NCBI GenBank assembly: GCA_030066195.1
Contig: JASJCB010000002.1
Span: 1-64,000 of the forward strand
Reading direction: 5' to 3'
Source: Acidobacteriota bacterium
Lineage (GTDB): Bacteria > Acidobacteriota > Holophagae > Acanthopleuribacterales > Acanthopleuribacteraceae
Length of the DNA stretch: 64,000 bases
In this document: positions 53,127 through 62,265 of the stretch, in pieces
How positions within the stretch are numbered: position 1 is the stretch's first letter
Layout of the letters: the number at the start of each line of letters is the position of its first letter
Notes under the pieces: model-generated
Told to the model about the DNA's origin: nothing
The model's input: the letters and a program-made list of their open reading frames with translations, nothing else
The model's database searches: none
Translations under genes and position numbers: made by a program

Positions 53127-53516
53127 ATGAACCCCGCACCCATCACCACCCTTTATGCATCCATCCTGGCTTTGGTCTGCATCTCGCTCGGCCTGCGCGT
53201 GGCCAAGATGCGCAACGACAAGCAAATAGGCATCGGCGACGGCGACGACAGGAGTTTGCGGCGCGCCATCCGCGTTCACGGCAATATGGTGGAAAATATG
53301 CCGCTTGCCCTGTTCCTCTTATTGCTGTTCGAGATCCGCGATCCGGCAGGCTGGCAGGTGCACGCCTTCGGCGGCCTGCTGACCCTCGGCCGTCTGGCAC
53401 ATGCCGTGGGTTTGTCCAAAACCGGCGGCGCCTCGGTCGGTCGCTTGTTCGGTATGGTCTCGACCTGGACCGTCATCGGCCTGCTGGCCGTTTTGGGCAT
53501 TCTGACCTGGTTCTGA
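53127..53516 (+). CDS. MAPEG-family membrane protein
   Basis: A 129-residue protein with four hydrophobic helices, the MAPEG layout (glutathione and eicosanoid metabolism family; bacterial members are YecN-like). Visible are ITTLYASILALVCISLGLRV, the loop RRAIRVHGNMVENMPLALFL with the conserved N/E residues, and RLAHAVGLS, matching the (R/H)xxH(A/Q) family motif. AAGGAGG precedes the ATG. It is linked to the ABC exporter. Bacterial MAPEG proteins are mostly uncharacterised, and enzymatic activity here is not assured. Confidence 0.88.
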   Translation: MNPAPITTLYASILALVCISLGLRVAKMRNDKQIGIGDGDDRSLRRAIRVHGNMVENMPLALFLLLLFEIRDPAGWQVHAFGGLLTLGRLAHAVGLSKTGGASVGRLFGMVSTWTVIGLLAVLGILTWF

Positions 53517-53619
53517 AAAAACAGCGGCCTTTCCTCGGGATAACCGCGGAACCCTCGGGCTCCGCGATCACTTTGGATGCTTTGTGTACGTGGAATACAA
53601 AACTCATTCTACAACGAAA

Positions 53620-53943
53620 TCAGGTCGTCGGTGTTTGTTTATCCATCGTTTCTTCAGAATTTTCTCCCGCGCAATCATCACAACAGTGATCGACGCCGGC
53701 GGCGCCCTTGGGAGGCGGCGGCGGATCGTAACCGCCGGGGTTGAAGGGATTGCAACGCATGATGCGCCAACAGGTCAGCCACAGGGCCTTATGAACGGGA
53801 TGATTCTGGAAACAAGCCAGGCCGTAGGCGGAACAGGAGGGATGAAACCGGCAAGCGGGCGGCATCAAGGGCGATATGAAGGTCCGATAGAACTTGATGA
53901 TCATGAGTGGGATGAAGTTGGTTATCCGCCTGAAGACGTTCAT
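53620..53943 (-). CDS. yidD: membrane protein insertion efficiency factor
   Basis: A 107-residue membrane-associated protein of the YidD family, which assists YidC/Sec-dependent insertion. The conserved core is [20 protein letters not shown], followed by SCSAYG and [18 protein letters not shown], including the conserved cysteines and the GGxDP-like motif. The ATG at 53943 has GGAGG four bases upstream; the frame extends a further 20 codons without support. YidD usually lies in the rpmH-rnpA-yidD-yidC cluster, but here it stands alone between the MAPEG gene and the propeller kinase. The C-terminal tail with CCDDC is an extra, possibly metal-binding, feature. Confidence 0.93.
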   Translation of the reverse strand: MNVFRRITNFIPLMIIKFYRTFISPLMPPACRFHPSCSAYGLACFQNHPVHKALWLTCWRIMRCNPFNPGGYDPPPPPKGAAGVDHCCDDCAGENSEETMDKQTPTT

Positions 53944-54059
53944 GGAACCTCCGTACCCGAATATTGTACCCCGAGTCGATACATCACGCCTGCTGAACGG
54001 CAACTTGCCGCCGATCTACGCGGTCAGCTTCGATCCGGCGTGAATGAACGGCCGACGCT

Positions 54060-57000
54060 TTAACGGGATGCCGGGAAGGTCATTACGAATTCGGCGCCCA
54101 TGTCCCGGCCTTCGCTTTCCACCGTGATGGTGCCGCCCATTTCTTTCATCGCCCGCCAGCAGAAATGGAGACCGAAGCCGTGGCCGGACTCCTTGGTGGT
54201 AAACCCATAGGAGAACATTTTCTTGAGATGTTCCGCGGCAATCCCCACGCCGGTATCCCTGATGACCAGTTGTACCGTCTTGCCGTTCTGCCGGGTCTCC
54301 ACGGTCAACACGCGGTCGCGGTCCATCACGGTCTCCATGGCTTCCGCCGCGTTCTTCAGCAGGTTGATGATGATATGCATCAGCTGGGTCTTTTGCACTT
54401 TGATCAGGGAGACATCGCCTAAAATGGTTTTGAGGGTGATATGTCGTCGCTCAAGGGCCTCGTCCTGCACCTTGAGCGCGTTCTCCACGATCAGGTTCAG
54501 CTCCTGGCCTTCATCCATCAGCGACAGCTTGGCGTGGGCCTGCTGGGTTTCGATGATGTCCTTCATGAGGTTGATCTTCTCGCTCATTTCCTCGAATTCC
54601 GTCAAGACCTCCTGCTGTTCCTCGGAAAGGATGCTGCCCGCGGTGAGCAGGTACTCCGGCAGTAATTTCCCACGCGGATCCTCGGTGAGATAGTCCGGCT
54701 GATCCTGGTTCTTCTTCAGCATTTCCATGGCCCGCAATATTTGTTTCAGCTTGGTGCCGCGCAGGGTTCGTTCGCCCTGGTCGCAGGAAATGCGCAGGCT
54801 GTTGAGGATATTGCCGATGTTGTGCAGGATCGTGGTGGCGAACTCGGCCTTGCCCAGGGATATCGCCCGCATCATGCTGCGTTCCTTCAGATGACGCCGC
54901 ATATAGCGGCTGACAAAAACGACGGCCGCCAAACCGGCAAAGTAGAGAAGGAATGCCGGCGCCGTCTGCCACCAGGGATACGGCATCCGGATATCCAATT
55001 CGATGCCCTCTTCGTTCCACACCGAATCTGCATTTGCGCCCTTGATGCGTAACGTGTAATTGCCCGGATCCAAATTCGTGAAGCTAATGTTGTGGATACC
55101 CCGGCTCAATTCGATCCAATTCTCGTTGAAACCTTCCAACATATAGGAGAAACGATTGCGTTCCGGCTTGCTGTAATCCAAGGCGGCCACCGAGAACGAG
55201 ATCATGTGGTCGTTCCGGTTCAATTTCAATTCCTTCAATTGGGTCAGGGGTATATCCAAAAGGATTTCCTCATTGTACTTACGCACCGAGGTCAGCACGA
55301 CCGGCGGGACGAAACCGCCTTGACCCGCCTGAGACGGATCGATTTGCACCACGCCCAGGGTGCCGAATAACAGGTTTCCGCTTTTGTCCTTGTAGAAGGC
55401 GTTGCGATTGAACTCGCTGTGCAGCAGGCCCGAACCGATGTCGAAGTTATGGAAGGTTTCGTTTTTAGGGTCGAACCGGGACAAACCGCCGTTGGTACTG
55501 ATCCAAAGATAACCCAGGTCGTCATCGACAATGCCGTAGACCGAGTTGTTGGGCAGGTTATCTTTTTCGGTAAAATGCCTGAACCGGTTACCCGCCTTAT
55601 CATAGCGAGCCATGCCGCCGCCGAAGGTGCCGATCCACAGCACCCCGTTTCCGTCCGGGTAGATGCACATGACGCTGTTGTGTTGTAAACCCTCAGGCTC
55701 ACGAGGATCGTGGACGAACGAGCGAAAAGTGCCGTCTTCATACATCAGGTTGAAGCCGAGGTCCGTGCCGACCCAGATCTGACCGGCGATATCCTCCACC
55801 ACAGAATTGATCTGGTTGCTGGAGATGGAAGCGGGTTGTTCCGGGTCGTGTCGATAATGCCTGAACCGGCCCGTCTCCCGGTCCATAAGACCCAAACCCC
55901 CTTGGGTACCGACCCAGAAACGCTCTCGGCTGTCCTCGAAAAGAAACTGAACGAAATCGGCAGTGAGACTCCCCGCGTCCTCGGGATCGTGAAAATAACG
56001 GGTAAACGTGCCCTCGTCGGCATGCCGGCGGTTCAAGCCGTTACCGGTAGCCACCCACACGACGCCGTTCCGATCCGTCAGCATGTGGTAGACCAGGTTA
56101 TCGCTTAAGCTGTCGGGCTCCTCGGGATCGTGTTGCAGCCGCCTGAAGGAATCGTTGCCGATCAATACCGAGATGCCCTCGCCGCGCACGCCCACCCACA
56201 GTTGACCGGCTGAATCGAAGGCGAACGAGGACACCAGACCCTGACTCAAGCTGTCACCGCGGTCGGCGCGGTAGCGGTAATGGCGAAAGCCTTTCCTGGT
56301 GCGTATCGCCTTGTTCAGGCCGCGCGCGTAGGTACCCACCCAGTAGTTCCCCGACCGGTCGTGCAGCAGCGATAAGATATGCCGGTCGCGCAAGCCGCTT
56401 GGGTCGAGGAGATTCCGCGTATGGGTCGTAAATCCCTCGTGGTCGTAGACCTGCACGCCGAAATCCGTGGTAGCCGCCCACAGGTGACCCTCGTCATCAA
56501 TCATCAAATCGTTAATTCGGGTTCGCGGCGGACCCGCGGGATTGCCCTCCGGTTTGTACCGGGTGACCGTCCCCGATTCCGGGTATATGAGGTTGAGGCC
56601 CATACGGTCCGTACCTACCCAGACGGCGCCGTCCGCGTTCATGGCAAGCGCGGTCGTGCGATTAGAGGTCAGCGCCGTTCTATCCCCGCTCGCGTCGGAC
56701 CAGCGTGTCGCCTTACCCGTATCCATATCGATGTGAAAGACGCCGCTGTTTTCGGTCGCCGTCCAGACGTCTCCCCGATCATCGCGCAACATGTCGACAA
56801 TCTTCAGTTCCGCGGGATTGAAGACGGGATCTTGGGAGGTCAGGACGCTGATCCGGCCGGTAGCGGTTTCCAGAACCAGGATGCCCTGCAATTCGGTGCT
56901 TAACCAGAGGGTGCCGGGTTTTACCTCCAGGATCACCTTGACCAGGTTCTGGAACAGGCCGGAGCGTTGGTTCTCGCCCAAGTCGAACCGGGTAAAGCCG

Positions 57001-57353
57001 CGACGGTTGCTGTCCAAGCGGCAGAGTCCGGGGCCGTAGGTCCCCACCCAGAGCCGGCCCTCGCTGTCCTCGGCAAGCGCCGAAATCCAATTGTCGCTGA
57101 GCGTGGAGACGTCGTCCGGGTCGCGGCGATAAACGCGAAAACTGTATCCGTCATATAGATTCAAACCGTCGTGGGTGCCGAACCACAAAAAACCGTCGCG
57201 GTCCTGGAGGATGGTCGTTACGGTGCTTTGCGAAAGACCGTCTTCGATGGAAAGATGCTCGAAACCAAGGCCGCGGTCATGCGCCGAACCAAGCGGCGAC
57301 AAAACAAGCGCAAGGAAACCTGAAGATAAAGACAGATAGATCCTGGACCCCAT
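54060..57353 (-). CDS. two-component propeller sensor kinase with HNxxN box, 1097 aa
   Basis: A large inner-membrane sensor. A signal peptide (LALVLSPLGSAHD) precedes about 14 two-component-regulator propeller repeats (for example GFLWFGTHDGLNLYDGYSFR, GRLWVGTYGPGLCRL), then a Y_Y_Y domain (FSYMLEGFNENWIELSRG) and one transmembrane helix near residues 795-815. The cytoplasmic kinase has its phosphoacceptor H844 in TTILHNIGNILNSLRIS, N-box INLLKNAAEAM, DTGVGI and FSYGFTTKESGHGFGLH. This differs from the usual hybrid two-component propeller proteins of Bacteroidetes, which carry a C-terminal receiver and AraC domain. Propeller sensors often detect extracellular oligosaccharides, but no polysaccharide-use locus is adjacent. 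The kinase part is closely related to the two kinases at 30-33 kb. Confidence 0.92.
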   Translation of the reverse strand: MGSRIYLSLSSGFLALVLSPLGSAHDRGLGFEHLSIEDGLSQSTVTTILQDRDGFLWFGTHDGLNLYDGYSFRVYRRDPDDVSTLSDNWISALAEDSEGRLWVGTYGPGLCRLDSNRRGFTRFDLGENQRSGLFQNLVKVILEVKPGTLWLSTELQGILVLETATGRISVLTSQDPVFNPAELKIVDMLRDDRGDVWTATENSGVFHIDMDTGKATRWSDASGDRTALTSNRTTALAMNADGAVWVGTDRMGLNLIYPESGTVTRYKPEGNPAGPPRTRINDLMIDDEGHLWAATTDFGVQVYDHEGFTTHTRNLLDPSGLRDRHILSLLHDRSGNYWVGTYARGLNKAIRTRKGFRHYRYRADRGDSLSQGLVSSFAFDSAGQLWVGVRGEGISVLIGNDSFRRLQHDPEEPDSLSDNLVYHMLTDRNGVVWVATGNGLNRRHADEGTFTRYFHDPEDAGSLTADFVQFLFEDSRERFWVGTQGGLGLMDRETGRFRHYRHDPEQPASISSNQINSVVEDIAGQIWVGTDLGFNLMYEDGTFRSFVHDPREPEGLQHNSVMCIYPDGNGVLWIGTFGGGMARYDKAGNRFRHFTEKDNLPNNSVYGIVDDDLGYLWISTNGGLSRFDPKNETFHNFDIGSGLLHSEFNRNAFYKDKSGNLLFGTLGVVQIDPSQAGQGGFVPPVVLTSVRKYNEEILLDIPLTQLKELKLNRNDHMISFSVAALDYSKPERNRFSYMLEGFNENWIELSRGIHNISFTNLDPGNYTLRIKGANADSVWNEEGIELDIRMPYPWWQTAPAFLLYFAGLAAVVFVSRYMRRHLKERSMMRAISLGKAEFATTILHNIGNILNSLRISCDQGERTLRGTKLKQILRAMEMLKKNQDQPDYLTEDPRGKLLPEYLLTAGSILSEEQQEVLTEFEEMSEKINLMKDIIETQQAHAKLSLMDEGQELNLIVENALKVQDEALERRHITLKTILGDVSLIKVQKTQLMHIIINLLKNAAEAMETVMDRDRVLTVETRQNGKTVQLVIRDTGVGIAAEHLKKMFSYGFTTKESGHGFGLHFCWRAMKEMGGTITVESEGRDMGAEFVMTFPASR

Positions 57354-57435
57354 GATAATTCTTACTCACCCCATGCATCGCCAAGTATTCATTTACGTAT
57401 CGGCGTGCTGTTTCAATTGACCCGATGATGGTAGG

Positions 57436-57891
57436 TTACCACTCATTGCCCGGCTTGGGGCGGATGATCGCGTGACCCCATGCTTCCTTTTTATCGGGTT
57501 CATAGATGCTTACCTTAATTTGTGAAATTCTCAAATCGGCAAATCGGGGGTCATTTTTAAAATCCGGGATGGTTTTCCAGAGAAAATAATGGGCCAGGGT
57601 GTCGCATGTCGGGTAGGTGGCGGTGAGGCCCACCAGACCTTCCTTGTCTTGATAATCTTCGAACTCGTGGAGGTTGTAACCGTCCAGGGGCAACACGTAC
57701 GGTTTGAAGAATTCAGACAGCACCAACATATCGCAAACCATACCGGTTCGGGGATTCAGGGGGCCGCAGACACTGAATTCCACTTCCCAGTAGTGTTCGT
57801 GCATTTCGGGCCGGGAGGGCAACGCGTGGGTGCCCATAAAATGATGGCTCACGCGTACTTCAATTTCATATTCCCGGCCGTGTACTTTCAT
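57436..57891 (-). CDS. 6-pyruvoyl-tetrahydropterin synthase / QueD-family protein
   Basis: A 151-residue T-fold protein. A zinc-site histidine lies in VRVSHHFMGTHAL and the second and third in MHEHYWEVEFSVCG, where most family members have HGHNY; GMVCDMLVLSEFFK and DGYNLHEF follow the family order, and PTCDTLAHYFLW replaces the common PTxExLA. QueD converts 7,8-dihydroneopterin triphosphate to 6-carboxytetrahydropterin for queuosine, and PTPS gives 6-pyruvoyltetrahydropterin. The changed histidine motif leaves the exact activity open. It lies 11 bases after the YgfZ-like gene and is last in the pdxS-pdxT-ygfZ operon. Confidence 0.8.
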   Translation of the reverse strand: MKVHGREYEIEVRVSHHFMGTHALPSRPEMHEHYWEVEFSVCGPLNPRTGMVCDMLVLSEFFKPYVLPLDGYNLHEFEDYQDKEGLVGLTATYPTCDTLAHYFLWKTIPDFKNDPRFADLRISQIKVSIYEPDKKEAWGHAIIRPKPGNEW

Positions 57892-57902
57892 GCGGGCCCG
57901 CC

Positions 57903-58859
57903 TTATTTGTATTTAACCCGATCAATGATCGCCCAGCGGCGACCCTCGCTGTCGAACAGTTCGGTTGCGGCTTCCACAATGCCATATTTTGCCACTGCCA
58001 GCGCCTGGAGTCTATCGCTTCCCATCGATGCAGCGGAGGTAACGGCGCCGGCGGGTTTATCCTCGTGGGTTAGTTCAAGTCCGGGTTCGGGTGCCCGATC
58101 ACCTCGGCTTTCCAACTGCACCAACAGTCGCGGCGGTCTGCCCCGGTCCCGCGTTTTGGCGACCGTCTCCTGGCCGATGAAGCAGCCCTTGGCATGAGAG
58201 ACGCGGTTTCGTCCGTAGATCAAGGGATTGTTGCCCGTCTGCATGTCGGGTCCGAACCAGGGAATGAAGGCCTGGATGCGGGCGCGGTTGAGCGCGGCAA
58301 AACCCACCGGCACGGCGCCTTCTTCCCGCAGTGCGGCGATGGTTGCCGACCAATCGACGGATTTCACCAGCAGGTCGTAGCCGCCGAAACCGCAACGGTC
58401 GTGCGCGGTAACGAAGCAATCGAGCCCCGGCGAAGAAGCTGCCTTTCCCTGAAGCGACAGGCAACGCCGATCACCGGCGATTTCCAGCCGGGCATCTTCC
58501 ATAATCAAATAACGATTCAACTGGTCGTGGACGGCTTGCGCCTCTCCCGCTCGGGTTTGTAAAAGGAACTGATCGGGCTGAAGCCTGTTGACGCGGACCA
58601 GGTGCAGAATCTTGCCGCTCGCGTTCAACATCCAAGCATCGCGTGAATCACCGACCGCCGTTCCAAGTACGTCCTCGGTCAGCATTCCCTGGAGGAAACT
58701 CGCGGCGTCGGGACCCTCGCAGAGCACGAATTGTTCGTGGCTTAAGTCGATGATGCCCACGCCGTCCGCGAGAGTCCGGTATTCGGCCTCGGGATCGCCG
58801 TAACTGCCGGGCACATCCAGGCCCGGCAGCGTCAGGCGCGAAACAGGCGCGAGGTTCAT
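57903..58859 (-). CDS. ygfZ: YgfZ/GcvT-family folate-binding Fe-S protein
   Basis: A 318-residue cytoplasmic protein of the tetrahydrofolate-dependent YgfZ group, which supports repair or assembly of certain Fe-S enzymes. The defining signature is present: KGCFIGQETVAKTRDRGRPPR is the expected K-G-C-[FY]-x-G-Q-E motif with its cysteine. The N-terminal region includes VGIIDLSHEQFVLCEGPDAA and FLQGMLTEDVL, as in GcvT-like folds. It overlaps the pdxT stop by four bases (ATGA). Confidence 0.92.
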   Translation of the reverse strand: MNLAPVSRLTLPGLDVPGSYGDPEAEYRTLADGVGIIDLSHEQFVLCEGPDAASFLQGMLTEDVLGTAVGDSRDAWMLNASGKILHLVRVNRLQPDQFLLQTRAGEAQAVHDQLNRYLIMEDARLEIAGDRRCLSLQGKAASSPGLDCFVTAHDRCGFGGYDLLVKSVDWSATIAALREEGAVPVGFAALNRARIQAFIPWFGPDMQTGNNPLIYGRNRVSHAKGCFIGQETVAKTRDRGRPPRLLVQLESRGDRAPEPGLELTHEDKPAGAVTSAASMGSDRLQALAVAKYGIVEAATELFDSEGRRWAIIDRVKYK

Positions 58860-59446
58860 GACGCGGCCCCGGCCGAAAGAGGCGCGACCTGGTATTGGTA
58901 CCAGGCCCGGTGGAAGCGCACGTCGTCCATGAGTTCGGGATGATAGGTTACCGCGGTGAATTGATGCCGGGAGATACCGGTAACGTCGCCGTCGAGACGA
59001 GACAGAACGGTCACATCCGCGGGCAATTCAGTGAAACGCGGCGCCCGAATGTAAAGGGCCGGGACATCGGTCAGGTTCCAAGCGGGGATGTCCTGCACCT
59101 CGCGGAAACTTTCCCGCTGGGAACCATAGGCATTGCGTTCGATGCTCACGGGCAGCCAGCCGAAACTGCGCTGCCCGGATTGGTCCACATGGCGGCTCAT
59201 AAGGATGGCGCCCGCACAGGTGCCCAAAACGGGTTTGCCGGAGGCGCCGAACCGCGCCAGCGGCTCGAACAGGTCGTAGATGTCCATCAGCTTCAACATG
59301 GTGGTGGATTCGCCGCCGGGCAGAATTAAGGCCTCGAGACCTTCCAGATCCCGAGCCAGGCGGACCTGCCGATACGGCAGGCCCAGTTTGTCCAATATCT
59401 TGCCGTGAGCTTCGAATCCACCCTGAAGCGCAAGGATGCCGATCAT
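58856..59446 (-). CDS. pdxT: glutaminase subunit of PLP synthase
   Basis: A class I glutamine amidotransferase-type enzyme of 196 residues that supplies ammonia to PdxS. The start IGILALQGGFEAHGKIL, LILPGGESTTM, the nucleophile C77 in LGTCAGAILMS, and the catalytic His/Glu in VTYHPEL are in the right order. It begins three bases after the pdxS stop and ends overlapping ygfZ, so the pair is co-translated. Glutamine hydrolysis requires docking on the PdxS dodecamer. Confidence 0.96.
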   Translation of the reverse strand: MIGILALQGGFEAHGKILDKLGLPYRQVRLARDLEGLEALILPGGESTTMLKLMDIYDLFEPLARFGASGKPVLGTCAGAILMSRHVDQSGQRSFGWLPVSIERNAYGSQRESFREVQDIPAWNLTDVPALYIRAPRFTELPADVTVLSRLDGDVTGISRHQFTAVTYHPELMDDVRFHRAWYQYQVAPLSAGAAS

Positions 59447-59449
59447 GGC

Positions 59450-60334
59450 CTACCAACCACGTCCGGCCAGCAACTCGCCCTCGGGGATGTCGCTGATGTT
59501 GATGCCCACCATGGCCTCACCCAGGTTGCGCGAGGCTTCCATAACCATGCGCGGATCTTTGTAATGCGTGGTGGCCTTGACGATGGCTTGGGCGCGCTTG
59601 GCGGGATCGCCGGATTTGAAGATACCGGAGCCCACAAAGACGGATTCGGCGCCCAACTGCATCATCAACGCGGCGTCGGCAGGAGTAGCCACGCCGCCGG
59701 CCGCGAAGTTGGGTACGGGCAGTTTGCCCTGCTCGGCCACCAGTTTCACCAGGGAAACCGGTGCGCCCATGTTTTTGGCCGTGGTCATCATGCTGCCGTG
59801 GTCCAGGCTGCGCAAGTGCGCGATTTCGGTGTTGATTTGACGCATGTGGCGAACCGCTTCCACCACATTGCCGGTGCCGGCTTCGCCCTTGGTGCGAATC
59901 AGCGCCGCGCCTTCGCCGATGCGGCGTAACGCCTCGGCAAGACTGGTGGCACCGCACACGAAGGGGGTTTTGAAATCGTGTTTCCAGATGTGGTTGGCCT
60001 CGTCGGCGGGGGTCAGTACTTCACTTTCGTCGATAAAGTCGATGCCGATCGCTTCCAGGATTTGTGCTTCTACGAAATGGCCGATACGCACTTTGGCCAT
60101 GACAGGGATGGTAACCGCTTCTTTAATTCCGAAAATGAGTTCGGGAGGCGACATGCGGGCCACGCCGCCTTGCCTGCGAATATCGGCCGGGACGCGTTCC
60201 AGCGCCATCACGGCGGCCGCGCCGGCGTCCTCGGCGATTTTTGCCTGTTCGGGGGTCACCACGTCCATGATGACGCCGCCTTTCAACATTTCAGCCAGAC
60301 CCGTTTTCAGTTCAAGGGTTCCTACTTCTTTCAA
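59450..60334 (-). CDS. pdxS: PLP synthase subunit (ribose-5-phosphate/glyceraldehyde-3-phosphate condensing)
   Basis: A 294-residue TIM-barrel synthase making pyridoxal 5'-phosphate from ribose 5-phosphate, glyceraldehyde 3-phosphate and ammonia from PdxT. I assign a TTG start at 60334: GGAGG lies six bases upstream, and with this start the conserved residues fall exactly at the classic numbers, D24 in GGVIMDVV, K81 in VMAKVRIGH and K149 in [11 protein letters not shown]. The longer open frame back to 60433 lies over a good promoter and is not translated. First gene of pdxS-pdxT-ygfZ-QueD-like. Confidence 0.97.
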   Translation of the reverse strand: MKEVGTLELKTGLAEMLKGGVIMDVVTPEQAKIAEDAGAAAVMALERVPADIRRQGGVARMSPPELIFGIKEAVTIPVMAKVRIGHFVEAQILEAIGIDFIDESEVLTPADEANHIWKHDFKTPFVCGATSLAEALRRIGEGAALIRTKGEAGTGNVVEAVRHMRQINTEIAHLRSLDHGSMMTTAKNMGAPVSLVKLVAEQGKLPVPNFAAGGVATPADAALMMQLGAESVFVGSGIFKSGDPAKRAQAIVKATTHYKDPRMVMEASRNLGEAMVGINISDIPEGELLAGRGW

Positions 60335-60401
60335 CTCAGTCCTCCATCCAACGGCAATCTTGTCCCGGAGGGTCCACGGCCCCCTGCCTGTCGGGTGCGC
60401 T

Positions 60402-60430
60402 ATTATCGCTCCAAATTCCCCGATTTTCAA
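60402..60430 (-). promoter_or_regulatory. pdxS operon promoter
   Basis: TTGAAA (60430-60425), 17 bases, GATAAT (60407-60402) on the minus strand, about 60 bases before the TTG start. A second pair, TTGCAA-17-TATATT, at 60547-60519 could drive a longer leader. Confidence 0.6.
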
Positions 60431-60571
60431 CAACTCCCGCCCAAAAAGGCCGGGGGTTACGTTAATCTTTTGTCACATCATAGTTGGGAGAGGATGAGCC
60501 GCTGCCCGACATTTGTCAAATATAAGTCCGGATAAATGCGGTTGCAATGTTCCGAACTTTTAAAAAAGCAA

Positions 60572-61654
60572 TCATCCCTGGCTCAGCAGTTCCCTCAGGT
60601 CGATAACCGCCGCATTGGCGCGGGAGATATAGGAGGCCATGACCAGCGAGTGATTGGCCCAGAGGCCGAAGCCGGAACCGTTCAAGATGAGGGGGCTCCA
60701 GACCGTGCGCTGGGTTCCCTCCAATTCGCGGATGATCTGGCGAACCAGGGCGCGGGCGTTTTTCTTTTCCAGCACGCTCTCGAAATCGCGTTCCACGGCT
60801 TGCATGAAATGCAGAAGGGCCCAGGTGCCGCCGCGTGCCTCGTAGAAGACATCGTCGATCTTCAGCCAGGGCGTTTTGACCACCACCACATCACCGGTCG
60901 AGGTGGATTGGGAGGCCGCCTCGTCCCCGGCCAGATCCGTATTGACCCGCGCTTGTCCGACACTGGCGCTGAGCCGTTGGGACATGCTGCCCAGGCGTTT
61001 TTCCACGATGGCCAGCCAGTCGCGCAGGTTGTCGGCCCGGGCGTAGAACTGGGTATTGGCATCGGTTTGTTGCGACAGGCCGTCCAGGTATTTTTCCATG
61101 GCGCGTATGCCTTTGCGGTACTGGCGTTCGCTGGCGGGGAAGACCCAGGAATCGTGATCGTAGTTGAACAGCGGTTCGGCCTCGGCCAGGTTCTTGTTTT
61201 CCTCGGACTGGGAGCGGGACCGACTCATGTCGTTGCGCATGGATCGGGCCAGGTCGCGCACCTGCACCAGGGCGCCGAATTCCCAGTTCGGCATGTTGTC
61301 CAGGAATACGGAGGGGGGCGCGACGTCGTTGCTCAGGTAGCCGCCGGGCTTTTCCAGAAGGGTTTCGGCAACCTCGATCAGCATGGCGGAGGTATAGACC
61401 CCGGTGACCATTCGGCTTTCGTCACCCACGCGTTTCATTGCCGTCTTTTGGATATCGCGCATTCCGGGTTCACGGTTCCAATACCAGCCCACCAGCCAGA
61501 ACAGGAAGAACACCAGGCCGAGCACGGCAAAGATCCATTTTCGGCTTCCCTTTTCGCTGAACAAGTTACCCAGTTTGCCAAAAGGAATCTTTGCGAAAAG
61601 CCATTTAATGCCCTGTCCCGTCTTGGTTAGGGCTGCCTTGAACTTGTCTTTCAT
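60572..61654 (-). CDS. DUF2333-type inner-membrane protein
   Basis: A 360-residue protein of the DUF2333 group, a family of unknown function known mainly from Gammaproteobacteria. One transmembrane helix near residues 38-60 (RKWIFAVLGLVFFLFWLVGW) is followed by GGYLSNDVAPPSVFLDNMPN, WEFGALVQVRDLARSMRND and a C-terminal domain with VFYEARGGTWALLHFM. Most of the chain is helical and periplasmic. It stands alone, upstream of the PLP operon promoter. Function is unknown. Confidence 0.8.
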   Translation of the reverse strand: MKDKFKAALTKTGQGIKWLFAKIPFGKLGNLFSEKGSRKWIFAVLGLVFFLFWLVGWYWNREPGMRDIQKTAMKRVGDESRMVTGVYTSAMLIEVAETLLEKPGGYLSNDVAPPSVFLDNMPNWEFGALVQVRDLARSMRNDMSRSRSQSEENKNLAEAEPLFNYDHDSWVFPASERQYRKGIRAMEKYLDGLSQQTDANTQFYARADNLRDWLAIVEKRLGSMSQRLSASVGQARVNTDLAGDEAASQSTSTGDVVVVKTPWLKIDDVFYEARGGTWALLHFMQAVERDFESVLEKKNARALVRQIIRELEGTQRTVWSPLILNGSGFGLWANHSLVMASYISRANAAVIDLRELLSQG

Positions 61655-61966
61655 GTCTCCCTCCGGAAACCGTGCTGATAGTTGGAACGGCAGAAACTAA
61701 ACGTTACCACATGCGGCGGCTAAAGGCGACAGGCGGCACGCTACGCCTGTCATCTATTGAAGCGTTTTTCAAGCTTGTTTACGTTCTTGAAAAGATTTTT
61801 TTCGTTTTTCAGGCAACCTTAGTCAGCTGTTTGCCTTTTAAATAAGTATGTACCGGGTGCTCCTGACCAGGGCGTCCTCGGAATTAACCGGCCCCGGATT
61901 GTGTTGATGGTTTCAGAGGTAACCGCCCAACATCTCCAAAATACAAAAGGAAAGAGGTGCTCCCTT
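61655..61966. other. intergenic region with two inverted repeats
   Basis: No gene seen. Inverted repeats: GACAGGCG/CGCCTGTC at 61728-61751 (8-base loop) and TTTTCAAG/CTTGAAAA at 61766-61793 followed by a seven-T run, which resembles a plus-direction terminator although no plus-strand gene precedes it. Confidence 0.35.
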
Positions 61967-62197
61967 ATGCTCTTGTCTCACCTGGAAAAGGAACGTTGGA
62001 ACGTTTTGAAAAGTTTACTGAACGAAGTGATGGACCTACCGCCGGAAAGCCGTCGTCGTTTTCTGGATATCAACTGCGGCACCGAGGGCCCCTTGCGTCG
62101 AGAAATGGATTCCCTGTTGGAAGTGGACACCGATATCACGGCCTTTCTGGATACACCCTTGGCCGGCTTGACCAATCTCTCCATGCAAACGGCATAA
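61967..62197 (+). pseudogene. stand-alone N-terminal segment of an acidobacterial-type Ser/Thr kinase
   Basis: A 76-residue frame: LEKERWNVLKSLLNEVMDLP, then PESRRRFLDINCGTEGPLRR, then MDSLLEVDTDITAFLDTPLA. This is the helical segment that precedes the kinase domain in many acidobacterial Ser/Thr kinases (consensus W-x-x-h-x-x-h-h-x-x-A-L-D-L-P-P-E-x-R-x-x-F-L). The kinase domain is missing: the frame ends and a 42-bp repeat array begins about 70 bases later. GAGG nine bases before the ATG suggests it is still translatable. It is either a truncated gene or a small regulator derived from one. Confidence 0.55.
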
Positions 62198-62265
62198 CGG
62201 CTGAGGGAAAAATCCAGGGCTCCGTCGAAGTCAAACATGAGCCGTTGACAGCCCCGAATTGACTC

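Noticed and set aside
53545..53566. Hairpin CGCGGA/TCCGCG after the MAPEG gene as a terminator
   Set aside because: Only six base pairs and no T-run follow it.
60335..60433. Upstream extension of pdxS to an ATG at 60433
   Set aside because: It overlaps the TTGAAA-17-GATAAT promoter, and starting at the TTG puts D24, K81 and K149 at their canonical numbers.
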